Of a stretch of 15,566 nucleotides of DNA, positions 1-7,593 are shown in pieces. The stretch lies in assembly GCA_002448875.1 (NCBI GenBank), contig DKAS01000237.1:14214-29779 (forward strand), read 5' to 3'. The position numbers and the translations under genes are program-made. The notes under the pieces were generated by a model. The model searched no databases and was not told the DNA's origin. It saw only the letters and a list, made by a program, of their open reading frames with translations. This DNA comes from Proteobacteria bacterium UBA6920 (GTDB lineage Bacteria > Pseudomonadota > Gammaproteobacteria > SG8-11). The first letter of the stretch is position 1. Every line of letters begins with the position of its first letter.

Positions 1-158
1 TACCAGACCTGGGATACCACCACCGGCGCGCGATGGTCTTCTTTAACCAGGATTTTCAATCCGTTGTCGAGTTTGAACTCGCTGACTTTGGCGGCCAGCG
101 GGCCGGAGAAGACGGCCAGGGGGAGGACAAGCAACAGGGGAGTGCGTAATTTGCGCAT
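1..158 (-). CDS. M16 family zinc peptidase (insulinase/pitrilysin type), N-terminal fragment
   Basis: The minus strand from an ATG at 158 encodes MRKLRTPLLLVLPLAVFSG..., continuing as VSEFKLDNGLKILVKEDHRAP before the left edge cuts it. The first ~22 residues form a signal peptide (basic start, Leu/Val/Pro-rich core, A-x-A type end), so the product should be periplasmic. The phrase LDNGLKILV-x-EDHRAP-x-VVSQVW is the standard opening of bacterial M16 peptidases, about 25 residues before the expected HXXEH zinc motif, which is outside the window. A purine-rich AAAGG lies ~10 nt upstream of the ATG. In pseudomonads and relatives, M16 protease genes sit divergently next to ftsY, as here. Family is confident; exact substrate is unknown. 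Confidence 0.85.
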   Translation of the reverse strand, partial: MRKLRTPLLLVLPLAVFSGPLAAKVSEFKLDNGLKILVKEDHRAPVVVSQVW

Positions 159-313
159 AGTTACGGGCCTTTAACTCTCTAATATACTTGTTATGATGGA
201 TTCCGGTGGAGGGTGATAGGATAATGCACCTTCCACGCGCTATCCACAGGTTTGCTGATTCAGCACCCGGGGTATCGTACGAGACCGTTCGAGCAGCGAG
301 TAGTTCACAACCC

Positions 314-1300
314 ATGGTATTTGGAAAAGGCAAGAAACAAACCAGCTCCGACCCCACTAAACCACAGTCTAACGCTGGTTTATTTGCCCGCCTGAAGGAA
401 GGGTTGGGCAAGACGCGCGCGAATTTCACCCGGGGTTTGGGCGCGCTGCTGGGCAGCCACCAGCGGATCGATGAAGAGTTGTTCGACGAGCTGGAAGCCC
501 AGCTGTTGCAGGCCGATGTCGGCGCCGAGGTGACGGGCAATGTCCTCAATCGTCTGCGCGCGGCAATGAAGGCGAGCAAGTTGCGCGAACCGGCGGATGT
601 GGTGCGCTGCCTGGAAACCGAAATGGGTAGTCTGCTGCTGCCGGTCAGTCAGCCGCTGCGGGTTGATCCGGCGCACAAACCTTTCGTCATTCTCATGGTC
701 GGCATCAATGGCGCCGGTAAAACCACTACCATAGGCAAACTGGCGCGACAGTTTCGCGACCAGGGACTGTCGGTGATGCTTGCCGCCGGCGACACCTTCC
801 GGGCGGCGGCCGTCGAGCAATTACAGGAATGGGGCCGGCGTAACGATATTCCCGTGGTTTCCCAGCACAGCGGTGCCGATGCCGCCTCCGTGGTGTTTGA
901 TGCCCTGCAGTCTGCGCAGGCGCGCGGCATCGATGTTTTGCTGGCCGACACCGCCGGGCGCCTGCACACCCAGTCCAATCTGATGGAAGAGCTGAAGAAA
1001 ATCAAACGGGTGCTGGCCAAGCTCGATGCCAGCGCGCCGCACGAAGTGATGCTGGTGCTGGATGCCGGCACCGGTCAGAACGCGGTCAACCAGGCACGAC
1101 AATTCCACGCCGCTGTCGGCCTCACGGGCATTACCCTGACCAAACTCGACGGCACAGCCAAGGGCGGCGTATTGCTGGCCATCGCCCAGTCGCTGGGCGT
1201 GCCGATCCGTTTCATCGGCATCGGCGAGGGTATCGAGGATCTGCGGGTGTTCCAGGCGCAGGACTTCGTGACTGCGCTGCTTGAACCCGAAGGCGCTTGA
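314..1300 (+). CDS. ftsY: Signal recognition particle receptor FtsY
   Basis: GTPase that docks SRP-ribosome complexes at the inner membrane for co-translational insertion. From ATG 314 (MVFGKGKK) the protein has 328 aa: a short charged N-terminal A region (~1-45), the N helical bundle (~46-115) and the G domain. Visible motifs are the P-loop [10 protein letters not shown] (130-139), DTFRAAA (160-166), DTAGR (212-216), TKLDG (276-280) and GIGEGIEDL (302-310). It lacks the long acidic A domain of the ~500-aa E. coli protein. An in-frame ATG at 206 exists, but the extra residues look like translated promoter DNA, so 314 is preferred although its Shine-Dalgarno is weak. It is the first gene of ftsY-ftsE-ftsX and ends 7 nt before ftsE. 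Confidence 0.95.
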   Translation: MVFGKGKKQTSSDPTKPQSNAGLFARLKEGLGKTRANFTRGLGALLGSHQRIDEELFDELEAQLLQADVGAEVTGNVLNRLRAAMKASKLREPADVVRCLETEMGSLLLPVSQPLRVDPAHKPFVILMVGINGAGKTTTIGKLARQFRDQGLSVMLAAGDTFRAAAVEQLQEWGRRNDIPVVSQHSGADAASVVFDALQSAQARGIDVLLADTAGRLHTQSNLMEELKKIKRVLAKLDASAPHEVMLVLDAGTGQNAVNQARQFHAAVGLTGITLTKLDGTAKGGVLLAIAQSLGVPIRFIGIGEGIEDLRVFQAQDFVTALLEPEGA

Positions 1301-1307
1301 TTCCTGG

Positions 1308-1991
1308 ATGATAGAATTCAGCAACGTCATCAAGCGCTATCCCGGGGGGCACGAAGCCCTCAGCAATCTGAGTTTTCGCGTGGCAGCGGGGGAGATGGTG
1401 TTTCTTACCGGCCATTCCGGGGCCGGCAAGAGCACCCTGCTTAAGTTGATCGCGTTGATCGAGCGCGCCACCCGCGGGCAGATTCTGGTGGACAGGAAAA
1501 ATCTCGGGCAGATGAGCCCGCGCGCCATACCGCATTTCCGGCGTACCATGGGCATCGTGTTTCAGGACCACAACCTGTTGTTCGATCGCAGCGTATTTGA
1601 AAATGTGGCCTTGCCGCTGGTAATTACCGGCGTGCGGCACCGGGAGATCGGCCGCCGGGTGCGGGCGGCACTGGACAAGGTAGGATTGCTGAATAAGGAA
1701 AAACACCTGCCCATCGCATTGTCCACCGGTGAGCAGCAACGGGTAGGTATCGCCCGCGCCGTGGTCAATCGGCCGAAGCTATTGCTGGCGGACGAGCCGA
1801 CGGGCAATCTCGATCCGGAGTTGTCGGCGGAAATCATGCGCATCTTTCAGGATTTCAATTCCATCGGCACCACGGTCATTGTAGCCACCCATGACGTGAG
1901 CATTATCGAAAAATTTTCCGTTCGGGTCCTGAAGCTGGGGCAAAGCCAGCTGTTGGCGGATTCCGCGGCGGAAGATCGGCGCTGGACATAG
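1308..1991 (+). CDS. ftsE: Cell division ATP-binding protein FtsE
   Basis: ATPase half of the FtsEX complex, which couples ATP hydrolysis at the divisome to activation of periplasmic cell-wall hydrolases. The 227-aa product has Walker [10 protein letters not shown] (35-43), Q-loop Gln86, ABC signature LSTGEQQRV (138-146), Walker B LLLADEP (158-164) and the H-loop His195. The signature carries Thr where many ABC ATPases (and E. coli FtsE) have Gly (LSGGEQ). The start [14 protein letters not shown] is canonical. An in-frame TTG at 1281 overlapping ftsY would add nine atypical residues and is rejected. The tight spacing on both sides (7 and 16 nt) indicates one transcript with ftsY and ftsX. Confidence 0.96.
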   Translation: MIEFSNVIKRYPGGHEALSNLSFRVAAGEMVFLTGHSGAGKSTLLKLIALIERATRGQILVDRKNLGQMSPRAIPHFRRTMGIVFQDHNLLFDRSVFENVALPLVITGVRHREIGRRVRAALDKVGLLNKEKHLPIALSTGEQQRVGIARAVVNRPKLLLADEPTGNLDPELSAEIMRIFQDFNSIGTTVIVATHDVSIIEKFSVRVLKLGQSQLLADSAAEDRRWT

Positions 1992-2007
1992 CGGAGGGAG
2001 ACGGCGA

Positions 2008-3033
2008 ATGAGTTCCGTAAATGCATCACCCTATCGCAAGAACGGGCGGGCCCCACGCCGCGAGTCCGCGACCAGTGCCGTTACCCGGCGTGAACGCGAT
2101 GATATCTACCTGACCCTGGCCGGCCGCTATGTCGGCGGGCATCTTTGGGCGCTGCTGTCGACGCTGGGCCAGTTTATTCGCAACCCCTTAGCCAATCTGA
2201 TGACCTCGATGGTCATTGGTGTGGCGCTGGCGATGCCCGCCGGCTTCTATGTCATGCTCGACAATGCCCGCCAGCTGACGGGAGTGTGGGATGACTCGAC
2301 CCAGATCACGGTTTTCCTCGCGGACACGATCAGCGACGCGGAGCGCGCCGCCTTACAATCCACCATCAGTCAGCATCACGATGTCTCCGGCGTGACCTAT
2401 GTGTCCAGGGAGCAGGCGCTGGCGGAGTTCGGCGCGGACTCCGGCCTGGCGGAGGCCATCGCGATGCTGGACGAAAATCCATTGCCGCCGGTGCTGATTG
2501 TGACTCCGGCGATGGCGCATCTGACACCCCAGGTGGCCCAGTCCCTGATCACCTACCTGAAGTCGCTGCCCTCGGTGGTCGATGTGCAAATGGATATTCA
2601 GTGGGTAAAGCGCCTGAGCGCCCTGCTGGACATCGGCCAGCGGGGTATTTATCTGCTAGGATTTTTTCTGGGTATCGCGATTCTGGTGATTGTAGGGAAC
2701 ACCATTCGTCTGATTATCCAGAATAAGCGCCATGAAATCGTGGTTACCAAGCTTATCGGTGGTACCAACGCGTTTATCCGCCGTCCATTTTTATATTGGG
2801 GGATCTGGTTCGGTCTGGCGGGAGGCATAGTTGCCTGGTGTCTGGTCATGACGACCATCTGGTATTTAAAGACCCCAGTGGGGGATCTGGCCAGCCTCTA
2901 TAGCACACATTATGAATTGAAATACCTAGGAGCAATACCGGGGAGCGCGGTCATTCTGGTAGGGATCTTGCTGGGACTGGTCGGGGCCTGGCTGTCGGTG
3001 GGGCGCCATCTGCGCTCGATTGAACCTCGTTAA
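2008..3033 (+). CDS. ftsX: Cell division protein FtsX
   Basis: Inner-membrane partner of FtsE. The 341-aa protein has a basic cytoplasmic N-terminus (~1-60), TM1 (~64-85), a large periplasmic domain (~90-205) that in relatives contacts EnvC-type hydrolase activators, then TM2 (~213-235), TM3 (~261-286) and TM4 (~309-331). The cytoplasmic loop after TM2 (NTIRL-x-IQNKR-x-EI-x-V-x-KLIGGTN, 231-254) is the family hallmark. A strong GGAGG-like ribosome site (1993-2000) precedes ATG 2008. It closes the ftsYEX operon; no strong terminator follows it, only a weak AT-rich palindrome at about 3030-3050. Confidence 0.96.
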   Translation: MSSVNASPYRKNGRAPRRESATSAVTRRERDDIYLTLAGRYVGGHLWALLSTLGQFIRNPLANLMTSMVIGVALAMPAGFYVMLDNARQLTGVWDDSTQITVFLADTISDAERAALQSTISQHHDVSGVTYVSREQALAEFGADSGLAEAIAMLDENPLPPVLIVTPAMAHLTPQVAQSLITYLKSLPSVVDVQMDIQWVKRLSALLDIGQRGIYLLGFFLGIAILVIVGNTIRLIIQNKRHEIVVTKLIGGTNAFIRRPFLYWGIWFGLAGGIVAWCLVMTTIWYLKTPVGDLASLYSTHYELKYLGAIPGSAVILVGILLGLVGAWLSVGRHLRSIEPR

Positions 3034-3132
3034 TTATCAATTAGTTAAATGCTTTTGCCAGCCCATTGTAATGTTTATTGTGGGGGCTCAGGTAAAATTT
3101 CGTGGCCTTGTAAGTCTGAACTAATTCTAATC

Positions 3133-3159
3133 TTGGCACTCCCATCGCAAGAGTGCTAG
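3133..3159 (+). promoter_or_regulatory. CIRCE-like operator (HrcA binding site) upstream of rpoH
   Basis: The sequence is TTGGCACTC, then 9 nt, then GAGTGCTAG. The published CIRCE consensus is TTAGCACTC-N9-GAGTGCTAA, so 16 of 18 specified positions match with the correct 9-nt spacer. It lies 37-63 nt before the rpoH start codon and coincides with a promoter (-35 TTGGCA, -10 TAGACT), the usual arrangement for HrcA repression. The match is direct observation; HrcA control of this gene is inference. Confidence 0.8.
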
Positions 3160-3162
3160 ACT
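3133..3162 (+). promoter_or_regulatory. Putative sigma-70 promoter of rpoH
   Basis: TTGGCA (3133-3138) and TAGACT (3157-3162) are separated by 18 nt, giving a plausible vegetative promoter whose elements are the two halves of the CIRCE palindrome. Transcription would begin near 3169, leaving a short ~27-nt leader before the rpoH ATG, with AGGGG at 3183-3187 as ribosome-binding site. No sigma-32-type promoter was recognised here. Confidence 0.55.
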
Positions 3163-3195
3163 TCATCAACAAAAGCTAATATAGGGGCGGCGAAC

Positions 3196-4050
3196 ATGGC
3201 CAATGACCTGATTCTTGCGATCAATCCAAGTACCTCTGGCAGCCTGGAGGCTTACGTCAGCGCGGTTAATCAGATACCCATACTCAGCCAGGAAGAAGAG
3301 CAGTCCCTTGCCCGCCGTTTGACCCGCGAAAATGACCTGGTGGCGGCGCAGCGTCTGGTTATGTCCCATTTGCGTTTTGTCGTCCATATCGCCCGTGGCT
3401 ACAAAGGCTATGGTCTGCCGCTGGGCGACCTGATCCAGGAAGGTAATATCGGTTTGATGAAAGCCGTCAAGCGTTTCGACCCCGATGTCGGCGTGCGGCT
3501 GATTTCGTTTGCGGTGCACTGGATTCGGGCGGAAATTCATGAATTTATCCTGCGCAACTGGCGTATCGTCAAGGTGGCCACCACCAAGGCGCAGCGTAAA
3601 CTGTTTTTCAATCTGCGCAGCTCGAAAAAGCATCTGGGCTGGTTCAGCAAGGATGAAATCGAAGCTGTCGCCGGTGATCTGGGCGTGACGCCCGAAACAG
3701 TGCTGGAAATGGAAAAGCGCATGAGCGGGCACGACACTTCCTTTGATGCGCCGGTGGATCATGACGAAGACAGCGATTATTTCGCACCAGCCAGCTACCT
3801 GAATGATGCAGGCGCTGATCCGGCGCAGCAGTTGGAACAGGAGAACTGGGAAAGCCACCATACCGATCGTTTGCAGCTAGCACTGGCGAATCTTGATGAG
3901 CGCAGCCGGGACATCCTGCAACAGCGTTGGCTGGCGGAGACCAAAGCCACCCTGCATGAACTGGCGGCGAAGTACCAGGTATCCGCTGAACGCATTCGTC
4001 AGCTGGAAAACAATGCGATCAAGAAACTGAAAGACTCCCTGGCGGCGTAA
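3196..4050 (+). CDS. rpoH: RNA polymerase heat-shock sigma factor RpoH (sigma-32)
   Basis: Directs RNA polymerase to heat-shock promoters (chaperones, proteases). The 284-aa protein has region 1.2 (~15-45), region 2 with [15 protein letters not shown] and [19 protein letters not shown] (59-96) and the -10 recognition segment [21 protein letters not shown] (103-123). The diagnostic RpoH box follows (~132-141, containing QRKLFFNLR) and is a known DnaK/FtsH control region. Region 4 (~225-280) ends in the helix-turn-helix [24 protein letters not shown] 3196 has AGGGG upstream. Position right after ftsEX is classical for gammaproteobacteria. Transcription is probably controlled by the CIRCE-like promoter at 3133-3162 and stops at the hairpin at 4074. 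Confidence 0.97.
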   Translation: MANDLILAINPSTSGSLEAYVSAVNQIPILSQEEEQSLARRLTRENDLVAAQRLVMSHLRFVVHIARGYKGYGLPLGDLIQEGNIGLMKAVKRFDPDVGVRLISFAVHWIRAEIHEFILRNWRIVKVATTKAQRKLFFNLRSSKKHLGWFSKDEIEAVAGDLGVTPETVLEMEKRMSGHDTSFDAPVDHDEDSDYFAPASYLNDAGADPAQQLEQENWESHHTDRLQLALANLDERSRDILQQRWLAETKATLHELAAKYQVSAERIRQLENNAIKKLKDSLAA

Positions 4051-4073
4051 CACAGCCTTGCTTTGCGTGACAC

Positions 4074-4103
4074 AAGCCACCCTGCACGGGTGGCTTTGTT
4101 TTT
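4074..4103 (+). terminator. Intrinsic terminator of rpoH
   Basis: A perfect 9-bp stem (AAGCCACCC / GGGTGGCTT) with a 5-nt loop is followed by TGTTTTT, 24 nt after the rpoH stop codon. It separates the conserved + strand operon from the minus-strand accessory genes. Confidence 0.93.
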
Positions 4104-4115
4104 ACCGCGTAGGAA

Positions 4116-4433
4116 TTATTTCCAGATTTGCCACCACTTTTTTCGGTAGGATCTTAGGTTCATTGCCCTGGCCTGGTCATAACACAGAGCGCAAAGTGGA
4201 GAGATCTTGGCGATTCGGGTAAAGCTTCGGTCCTGCACTCCGTACTCATTTAAATAGGTTTCACAATCGCTGCACCAGGCGATGGGCCGGTCCTGGGATG
4301 GTGTTTCTCCCGACCACCAGAAGCCACGTGGCCGGCCATCCTCCAGGCATTTGAGAACATGTTGGCAGGCGAAGGCTGCGCTCTGCCTGCCGTGTACGCG
4401 ACAATTAATCTGATTAGCCGAAAGCGTCGCCAT
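4116..4433 (-). CDS. Small cysteine-rich protein, putative zinc-ribbon type
   Basis: The 105-aa product starts at ATG 4433, preceded by AGGAAGGGG; a longer reading from 4517 lacks support. Seven Cys and two nearby His suggest metal binding: C11/H14, C23/H25, C29, then CxxC at 54-57 (WCSDC) and CxxC at 81-84 (CALC). The middle is Trp-rich (GFWWSGE, 37-43) and the C-terminus is basic and aromatic (RKKWWQIWK). No signal peptide or membrane segment, so it is probably cytoplasmic. I recognise no named family. It converges on rpoH across the shared terminator region. Confidence 0.7.
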   Translation of the reverse strand: MATLSANQINCRVHGRQSAAFACQHVLKCLEDGRPRGFWWSGETPSQDRPIAWCSDCETYLNEYGVQDRSFTRIAKISPLCALCYDQARAMNLRSYRKKWWQIWK

Positions 4434-4611
4434 CCTGCGCCCCCTTCCTGAGTTACGAAGCCTGCTGGCTGCCGCCAAGGCACCGATTGCGGAAAAGGGG
4501 TGTCTATGGCAGCGCACCGCCGCTTACAGGTGTGCCGGACAAAAGCCGACGCTGCAGGCGACTGAGCAGGGACAGATTAGAAATTGAATCCTAATCCCGT
4601 CAGGACGACGA

Positions 4612-4839
4612 TCAAGACAGGTTGTTATATTTCCAGTAAGACAATACAGCCTGGTGACTTGCGGTGACCACGCGCTGATGATCACCGCTCGATAATAACC
4701 TAACAAGTTTTTTAGTTAAATTGGATTTTGGCGCGGCAGCAAGACAATCGTAAAACCACACTCGGCGACGCAACGAATCAATGGCGTGGGTTATGATGTG
4801 AACTTCGGCGCGCGACAGCAAGATTCCATTAAGAATCAA
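4612..4839 (-). CDS. Possible 75-aa protein, translationally coupled to the upstream gene
   Basis: This frame begins with TTG at 4839, overlapping the stop of the secreted protein gene (4836-5270) by 4 nt (TTGA), a layout typical of translational coupling. The product is basic, with a predicted amphipathic middle (ITHAIDSLRRRVWFYDCLAAAP) and no signal peptide. No family is recognised. The TTG start and short length make it uncertain; a 7-bp inverted repeat (4661-4667 with 4682-4688) lies inside it. Between this frame and the Cys-rich gene (4434-4611) I see no further gene. Confidence 0.35.
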   Translation of the reverse strand: MILNGILLSRAEVHIITHAIDSLRRRVWFYDCLAAAPKSNLTKKLVRLLSSGDHQRVVTASHQAVLSYWKYNNLS

Positions 4840-5270
4840 TTGTCACGCGCCAGGTCGAAGGCGGACTTAAGGTCTTTGTATTGACCTGTCGACCATAATT
4901 TATTCAGTGAATTCGCCAGTTCCGCGGGCGAGTGAAACAACGGCAGCACGATAAATTTACGGAAGAAAATGGTTCGGTCGGTGGACGGCAGTACCGCCAC
5001 AGCCCGCATCAGACAATCGCTGTTGGCCAACGTAAGGCTTTCGATGACGTTCGCGTTTGCTTCGTCCACTTCGGATCCGGAAAAATCCGCAACTGCCTCG
5101 GCGATAAAACGCGAGGTGGTGGGGATGGAATCGCAAGTCAAGGCCGCGGTTTTCTCTTGGTTCCAGCGACTCCAGAAAGCGGCATTGTCGATCGCATACA
5201 GATCCTGCAGCTCTTCTGCGGCGTGCGCGCTGACACTGAAAATTAGTAGTAAGAATAACGTCCTGATCAT
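4836..5270 (-). CDS. Putative secreted/periplasmic protein of unknown function
   Basis: 144-aa product starting at ATG 5270. Residues 1-18 are a clear signal peptide (MIRTLFLLLIFSVSAHA) with probable cleavage after AHA, so the mature protein should be periplasmic. It is mainly helical and acidic, with two cysteines (in ALTCDS and NSDCLM) that could form a disulfide. No catalytic motif or named family is recognised. The ribosome-binding site is weak. Upstream (5271-5486) is AT-rich DNA with a tandem repeat. Confidence 0.65.
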   Translation of the reverse strand: MIRTLFLLLIFSVSAHAAEELQDLYAIDNAAFWSRWNQEKTAALTCDSIPTTSRFIAEAVADFSGSEVDEANANVIESLTLANSDCLMRAVAVLPSTDRTIFFRKFIVLPLFHSPAELANSLNKLWSTGQYKDLKSAFDLARDN

Positions 5271-5383
5271 AGCGCCAGTCTACAACGACTACACCCCGGG
5301 TTTTCGGAAAATTTTATCCTAATGTAAGTGCTCTTCGAAACTGTGTTGTGTTCGCCTATACAAGCTGTTTTAATGTGGCATAT

Positions 5384-5413
5384 TATATTTATCTATATTT
5401 ATCTATATTTATC
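5384..5413. repeat. Tandem repeat, three perfect copies of a 10-bp AT-rich unit
   Basis: TATATTTATC occurs three times head-to-tail without mismatch. It lies in the gap between the cupin gene and the secreted-protein gene, which is otherwise empty. The period is close to one helical turn, so the stretch may be intrinsically curved. Function is unknown. Confidence 0.85.
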
Positions 5414-5486
5414 AATCAATTACCCGTGTAGCCACTGTTAAGGTCGGTGAAAACTCCTGCCGTTACCCAGCAAGGCTGGCGGTGTC

Positions 5487-5855
5487 TCAACCAGACAATT
5501 GAATAAATGCCGCAGTAACATCGTCGTCACCTAAAACACGGGTCGTATGACCTTTGCCCCAGGTGTCTTCCACCAGAACTATGTCACCAGCCTGGAATAG
5601 GCGCGTATTGCCGTCACTGACGCCTACCTGCAAGCGGCCGGTCAATTGAATATAGTATTGGCGACGCGGGGTGGGGTGCCAGTCGCCGAACCAGCCCGTG
5701 GGAAAGGTGCAGAAAAAACTATGGTCCACCTCCTGGCGGTCGGAAAGCCACAAGGGTGGCGCCGGTGGCGCGAAATCGATATGCCGCAAATCAATCGCTA
5801 CATCGCCGAAATGCGATTCGCCCTGGGTGTCGCAGAAGATTCTCGTATACTTCAT
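5487..5855 (-). CDS. Cupin-domain protein
   Basis: 122-aa single-domain cupin. The motif WHPTPRRQYYIQLTGRLQV (59-77) corresponds to cupin motif 1 with His60 as likely metal ligand; GDIVLVEDTWGKGH (90-103) corresponds to motif 2 with His103. WHPxPRRQY...LxGxLxV...GDxxLxEDxxGKGH is typical of small standalone bacterial cupins of unassigned activity. Substrate cannot be inferred. The start ATG 5855 lies 5 nt after the stop of the upstream membrane protein gene, so the two are almost certainly co-transcribed. Confidence 0.85.
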   Translation of the reverse strand: MKYTRIFCDTQGESHFGDVAIDLRHIDFAPPAPPLWLSDRQEVDHSFFCTFPTGWFGDWHPTPRRQYYIQLTGRLQVGVSDGNTRLFQAGDIVLVEDTWGKGHTTRVLGDDDVTAAFIQLSG

Positions 5856-5860
5856 TGCTG

Positions 5861-6511
5861 CTATTCTTGTGTATTGCCCAAAGGTTTATGCGACTGTGCT
5901 GGCCGAAAATCACTGTTGATTTCGGTCATATTGCTCAATAATGCTTGACGGCGATAGTAAATGACAATGATCAGGATCAGACAAGCGATACCAATGGCTG
6001 CTGGAAACAGCACGGTGGTCATGGAGTAACTTTCCAGAGCGACGATAACCAGCATATTGCGAATAACAAAGAGAAAATAGAATAACGGCGCTTCGGAATC
6101 AGGCGAGGCAAGCACTTTTCTGAACGTGGGTCCGAAGCCGAGAAGGTCGACAGTGGTAAGAATTGCGACCGCCCACAGTGGATCGCTGCTGAAATACCAA
6201 AACGGCAGGGCACTGAGCGCCGTAACAAAAAACAAGGTATCGGTGCGCGTCATTGTCAAATCCGCACGTTTCACGTATGCCAATGTTGCGATGAAAATAG
6301 TAACCCCGGCCGAGACCCCTATAGGCCAGGCACCAATTCCGCCTTGTGCAGCGACTTGTGCGAGAAAAACGACGAAAGTGGTTATGCCCCATATTATCCA
6401 GGAAAATACATGAGGGCGGTTGCGACCGCGCAGCGTGTCATGAATATAGGGCAGAAAGGCGGCGAATGTTAAGATAATGGCAGCACTGCTGGCGAGGCTC
6501 TTATAAATCAT
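5861..6511 (-). CDS. Seven-TM integral membrane protein, PQ-loop/SemiSWEET-like
   Basis: 216 aa from ATG 6511 (MIYKSLASS). About seven hydrophobic segments are visible (~7-22, 36-52, 62-79, 91-106, 112-127, 143-160, 165-186). Two matching half-motifs, FLPYIHDTLRGRNRPHVFSW (19-38) and GFGPTFRKVLASPDSEAPLFY (125-145), suggest an internal duplication in a 3+1+3 layout, as in PQ-loop/SWEET transporters. This is a structural resemblance, not proven homology, and the substrate is unknown. A GTG at 6547 in frame would add 12 residues but has no ribosome site. It is coupled to the cupin gene 5 nt downstream. Confidence 0.7.
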   Translation of the reverse strand: MIYKSLASSAAIILTFAAFLPYIHDTLRGRNRPHVFSWIIWGITTFVVFLAQVAAQGGIGAWPIGVSAGVTIFIATLAYVKRADLTMTRTDTLFFVTALSALPFWYFSSDPLWAVAILTTVDLLGFGPTFRKVLASPDSEAPLFYFLFVIRNMLVIVALESYSMTTVLFPAAIGIACLILIIVIYYRRQALLSNMTEINSDFRPAQSHKPLGNTQE

Positions 6512-6610
6512 CTGATTCGTTTCCACTGGCCGCCTCCCGGTCTTCACAGTTTGGGGCTATTGTCGACCACTGAAAAAAAGCCCCGTTCGGCATGGTGATT
6601 GGCGCCATTT

Positions 6611-6910
6611 TCAGGTTTCAAACATTACCACTCTTCTCTCGTTACGAAGTACGCGGACGTGAGGTTTGATTTTTTCATGTTCTGGATGGGTTTCGTATTC
6701 CTCGAGAGCTTGCAGAGAACTGAATTCAGTAATAAAAATAATATCCGCGGCGTCCTTTGATGTGTCTTCGTTGATAAAAACATTCAGCGCTTGCATGCCG
6801 GGTATTTTTCCGCGCATGCTTTCGAGCAAGAATTGCATGTGTTGGCAATTTGCAAGTCTCTCGGCGGCAGAATTGCCGTTGACTCGCCACATCACGACTC
6901 TGTTGAGCAT
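6611..6910 (-). CDS. Stress-responsive Dabb (dimeric alpha/beta barrel) domain protein
   Basis: 99 aa from ATG 6910, chosen because AAGGA lies 9 nt upstream; an in-frame extension to 6940 adds atypical residues. The N-terminal strand MLNRVVMWRV, the central DIIFITEFSSLQALEEYETHPEHEKI (56-81) and the closing strand RRVVMFE match the Dabb fold. The conserved YxxHPEH carries His75 and His78. These small proteins dimerise through a beta barrel; activities vary and are mostly unknown. It stands alone, 99 nt upstream of the membrane protein start. Confidence 0.85.
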   Translation of the reverse strand: MLNRVVMWRVNGNSAAERLANCQHMQFLLESMRGKIPGMQALNVFINEDTSKDAADIIFITEFSSLQALEEYETHPEHEKIKPHVRVLRNERRVVMFET

Positions 6911-7035
6911 TTTCGATTCCTTACAACGTTCAGATTCCAATTCTACGTAATAAACGTTCCATGAAGGTTGACTAAACAGGTCGCGCTGGAGTTAGCCATT
7001 AGCCAGTCCTGTTCGCCAATTCGCTTGTTGCGTCA

Positions 7036-7593
7036 CTATATGTCTTTGAACTCATGTCGCAGTAAACCGAAACACTTCATGTCGCGATAGGTGCCTTTCA
7101 ACAATATAGCTTCACGACGCAGACCTTCTTCCTTAAATCCCAGTTTCAATAATACACGTTCCGATGCGACATTGCCTGGAATGGTATCGGCTTGAATCCT
7201 GTGCAACGCCCCGCAAGGCAATAAACCGGAAAAACCGCCACGGGCGATTGCGCTAACCGCCTCGGTAGTGATGCCCTTGTTCCAATAGGCAGGCAACAAA
7301 TCATAGCCGATGACTGCATTGCGCATCTTTTCACTCCATGAGTTGAAACCGCAGGTGCCGATCAAACTGCCGGTATCCTGCAGGCGTATAGCCCAGCGAA
7401 TACCGGTAGCTGCCTGAAACCTGGATGTAAATAGCTGCACGAGTTTTTCGGCCTGAGAAATTTCGGTGAATTCATCCAGGTCATAATAGTTGACCACTTG
7501 GGGGTCCGAAAACAGGGAAAAAACGGCGTTTACATCAGAGGGAGTAATTGTATTAAGAAGTAAGCGACGGGTGGTAAGGTCAGGAAAAACCAT
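7036..7593 (-). CDS. GNAT family N-acetyltransferase, RimJ/RimL type
   Basis: 185 aa from ATG 7593, with GGAA about 11 nt upstream; a TTG at 7605 is an alternative. The order is that of RimJ/RimL-like enzymes: TTRRLLLNTITPSDVNAVFSL (7-27), a WAIR...LIGTCGF strand pair (67-83), the acetyl-CoA binding region AVIGYDLLPAYWNKGITTEA (93-112), NVASERVLLKLGFKEEGLRRE (141-161) and the C-terminal YRDMKCFGLLRHEF. It would transfer an acetyl group from acetyl-CoA to an N-terminus or small amine; the substrate is unknown. Acetyltransferases of this kind are common integron cargo, but no attC site is visible around it. Confidence 0.88.
   Translation of the reverse strand: MVFPDLTTRRLLLNTITPSDVNAVFSLFSDPQVVNYYDLDEFTEISQAEKLVQLFTSRFQAATGIRWAIRLQDTGSLIGTCGFNSWSEKMRNAVIGYDLLPAYWNKGITTEAVSAIARGGFSGLLPCGALHRIQADTIPGNVASERVLLKLGFKEEGLRREAILLKGTYRDMKCFGLLRHEFKDI

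Noticed and set aside
206..313. N-terminal extension of FtsY from an ATG at 206
   Set aside because: The added residues (MEGDRIMHLPRAIHRFAD...) do not look like an FtsY A domain and lie in the divergent promoter region; ATG 314 gives a normal MVFGKGKK start.
1445..1455. Thr in the FtsE signature (LSTGEQQ) as a sign of inactivation
   Set aside because: All other nucleotide-binding motifs are intact, and substitutions at this position are compatible with active ABC ATPases; noted only as a variant (the codon itself is near 1725).
6545..6600. Possible terminator after the Dabb gene (GGGGC followed by TTTTTTT on the minus strand)
   Set aside because: The T-run is good but only about 3 bp of stem can form directly before it; the GGGGCT/AGCCCC pair flanks the T-run rather than preceding it.
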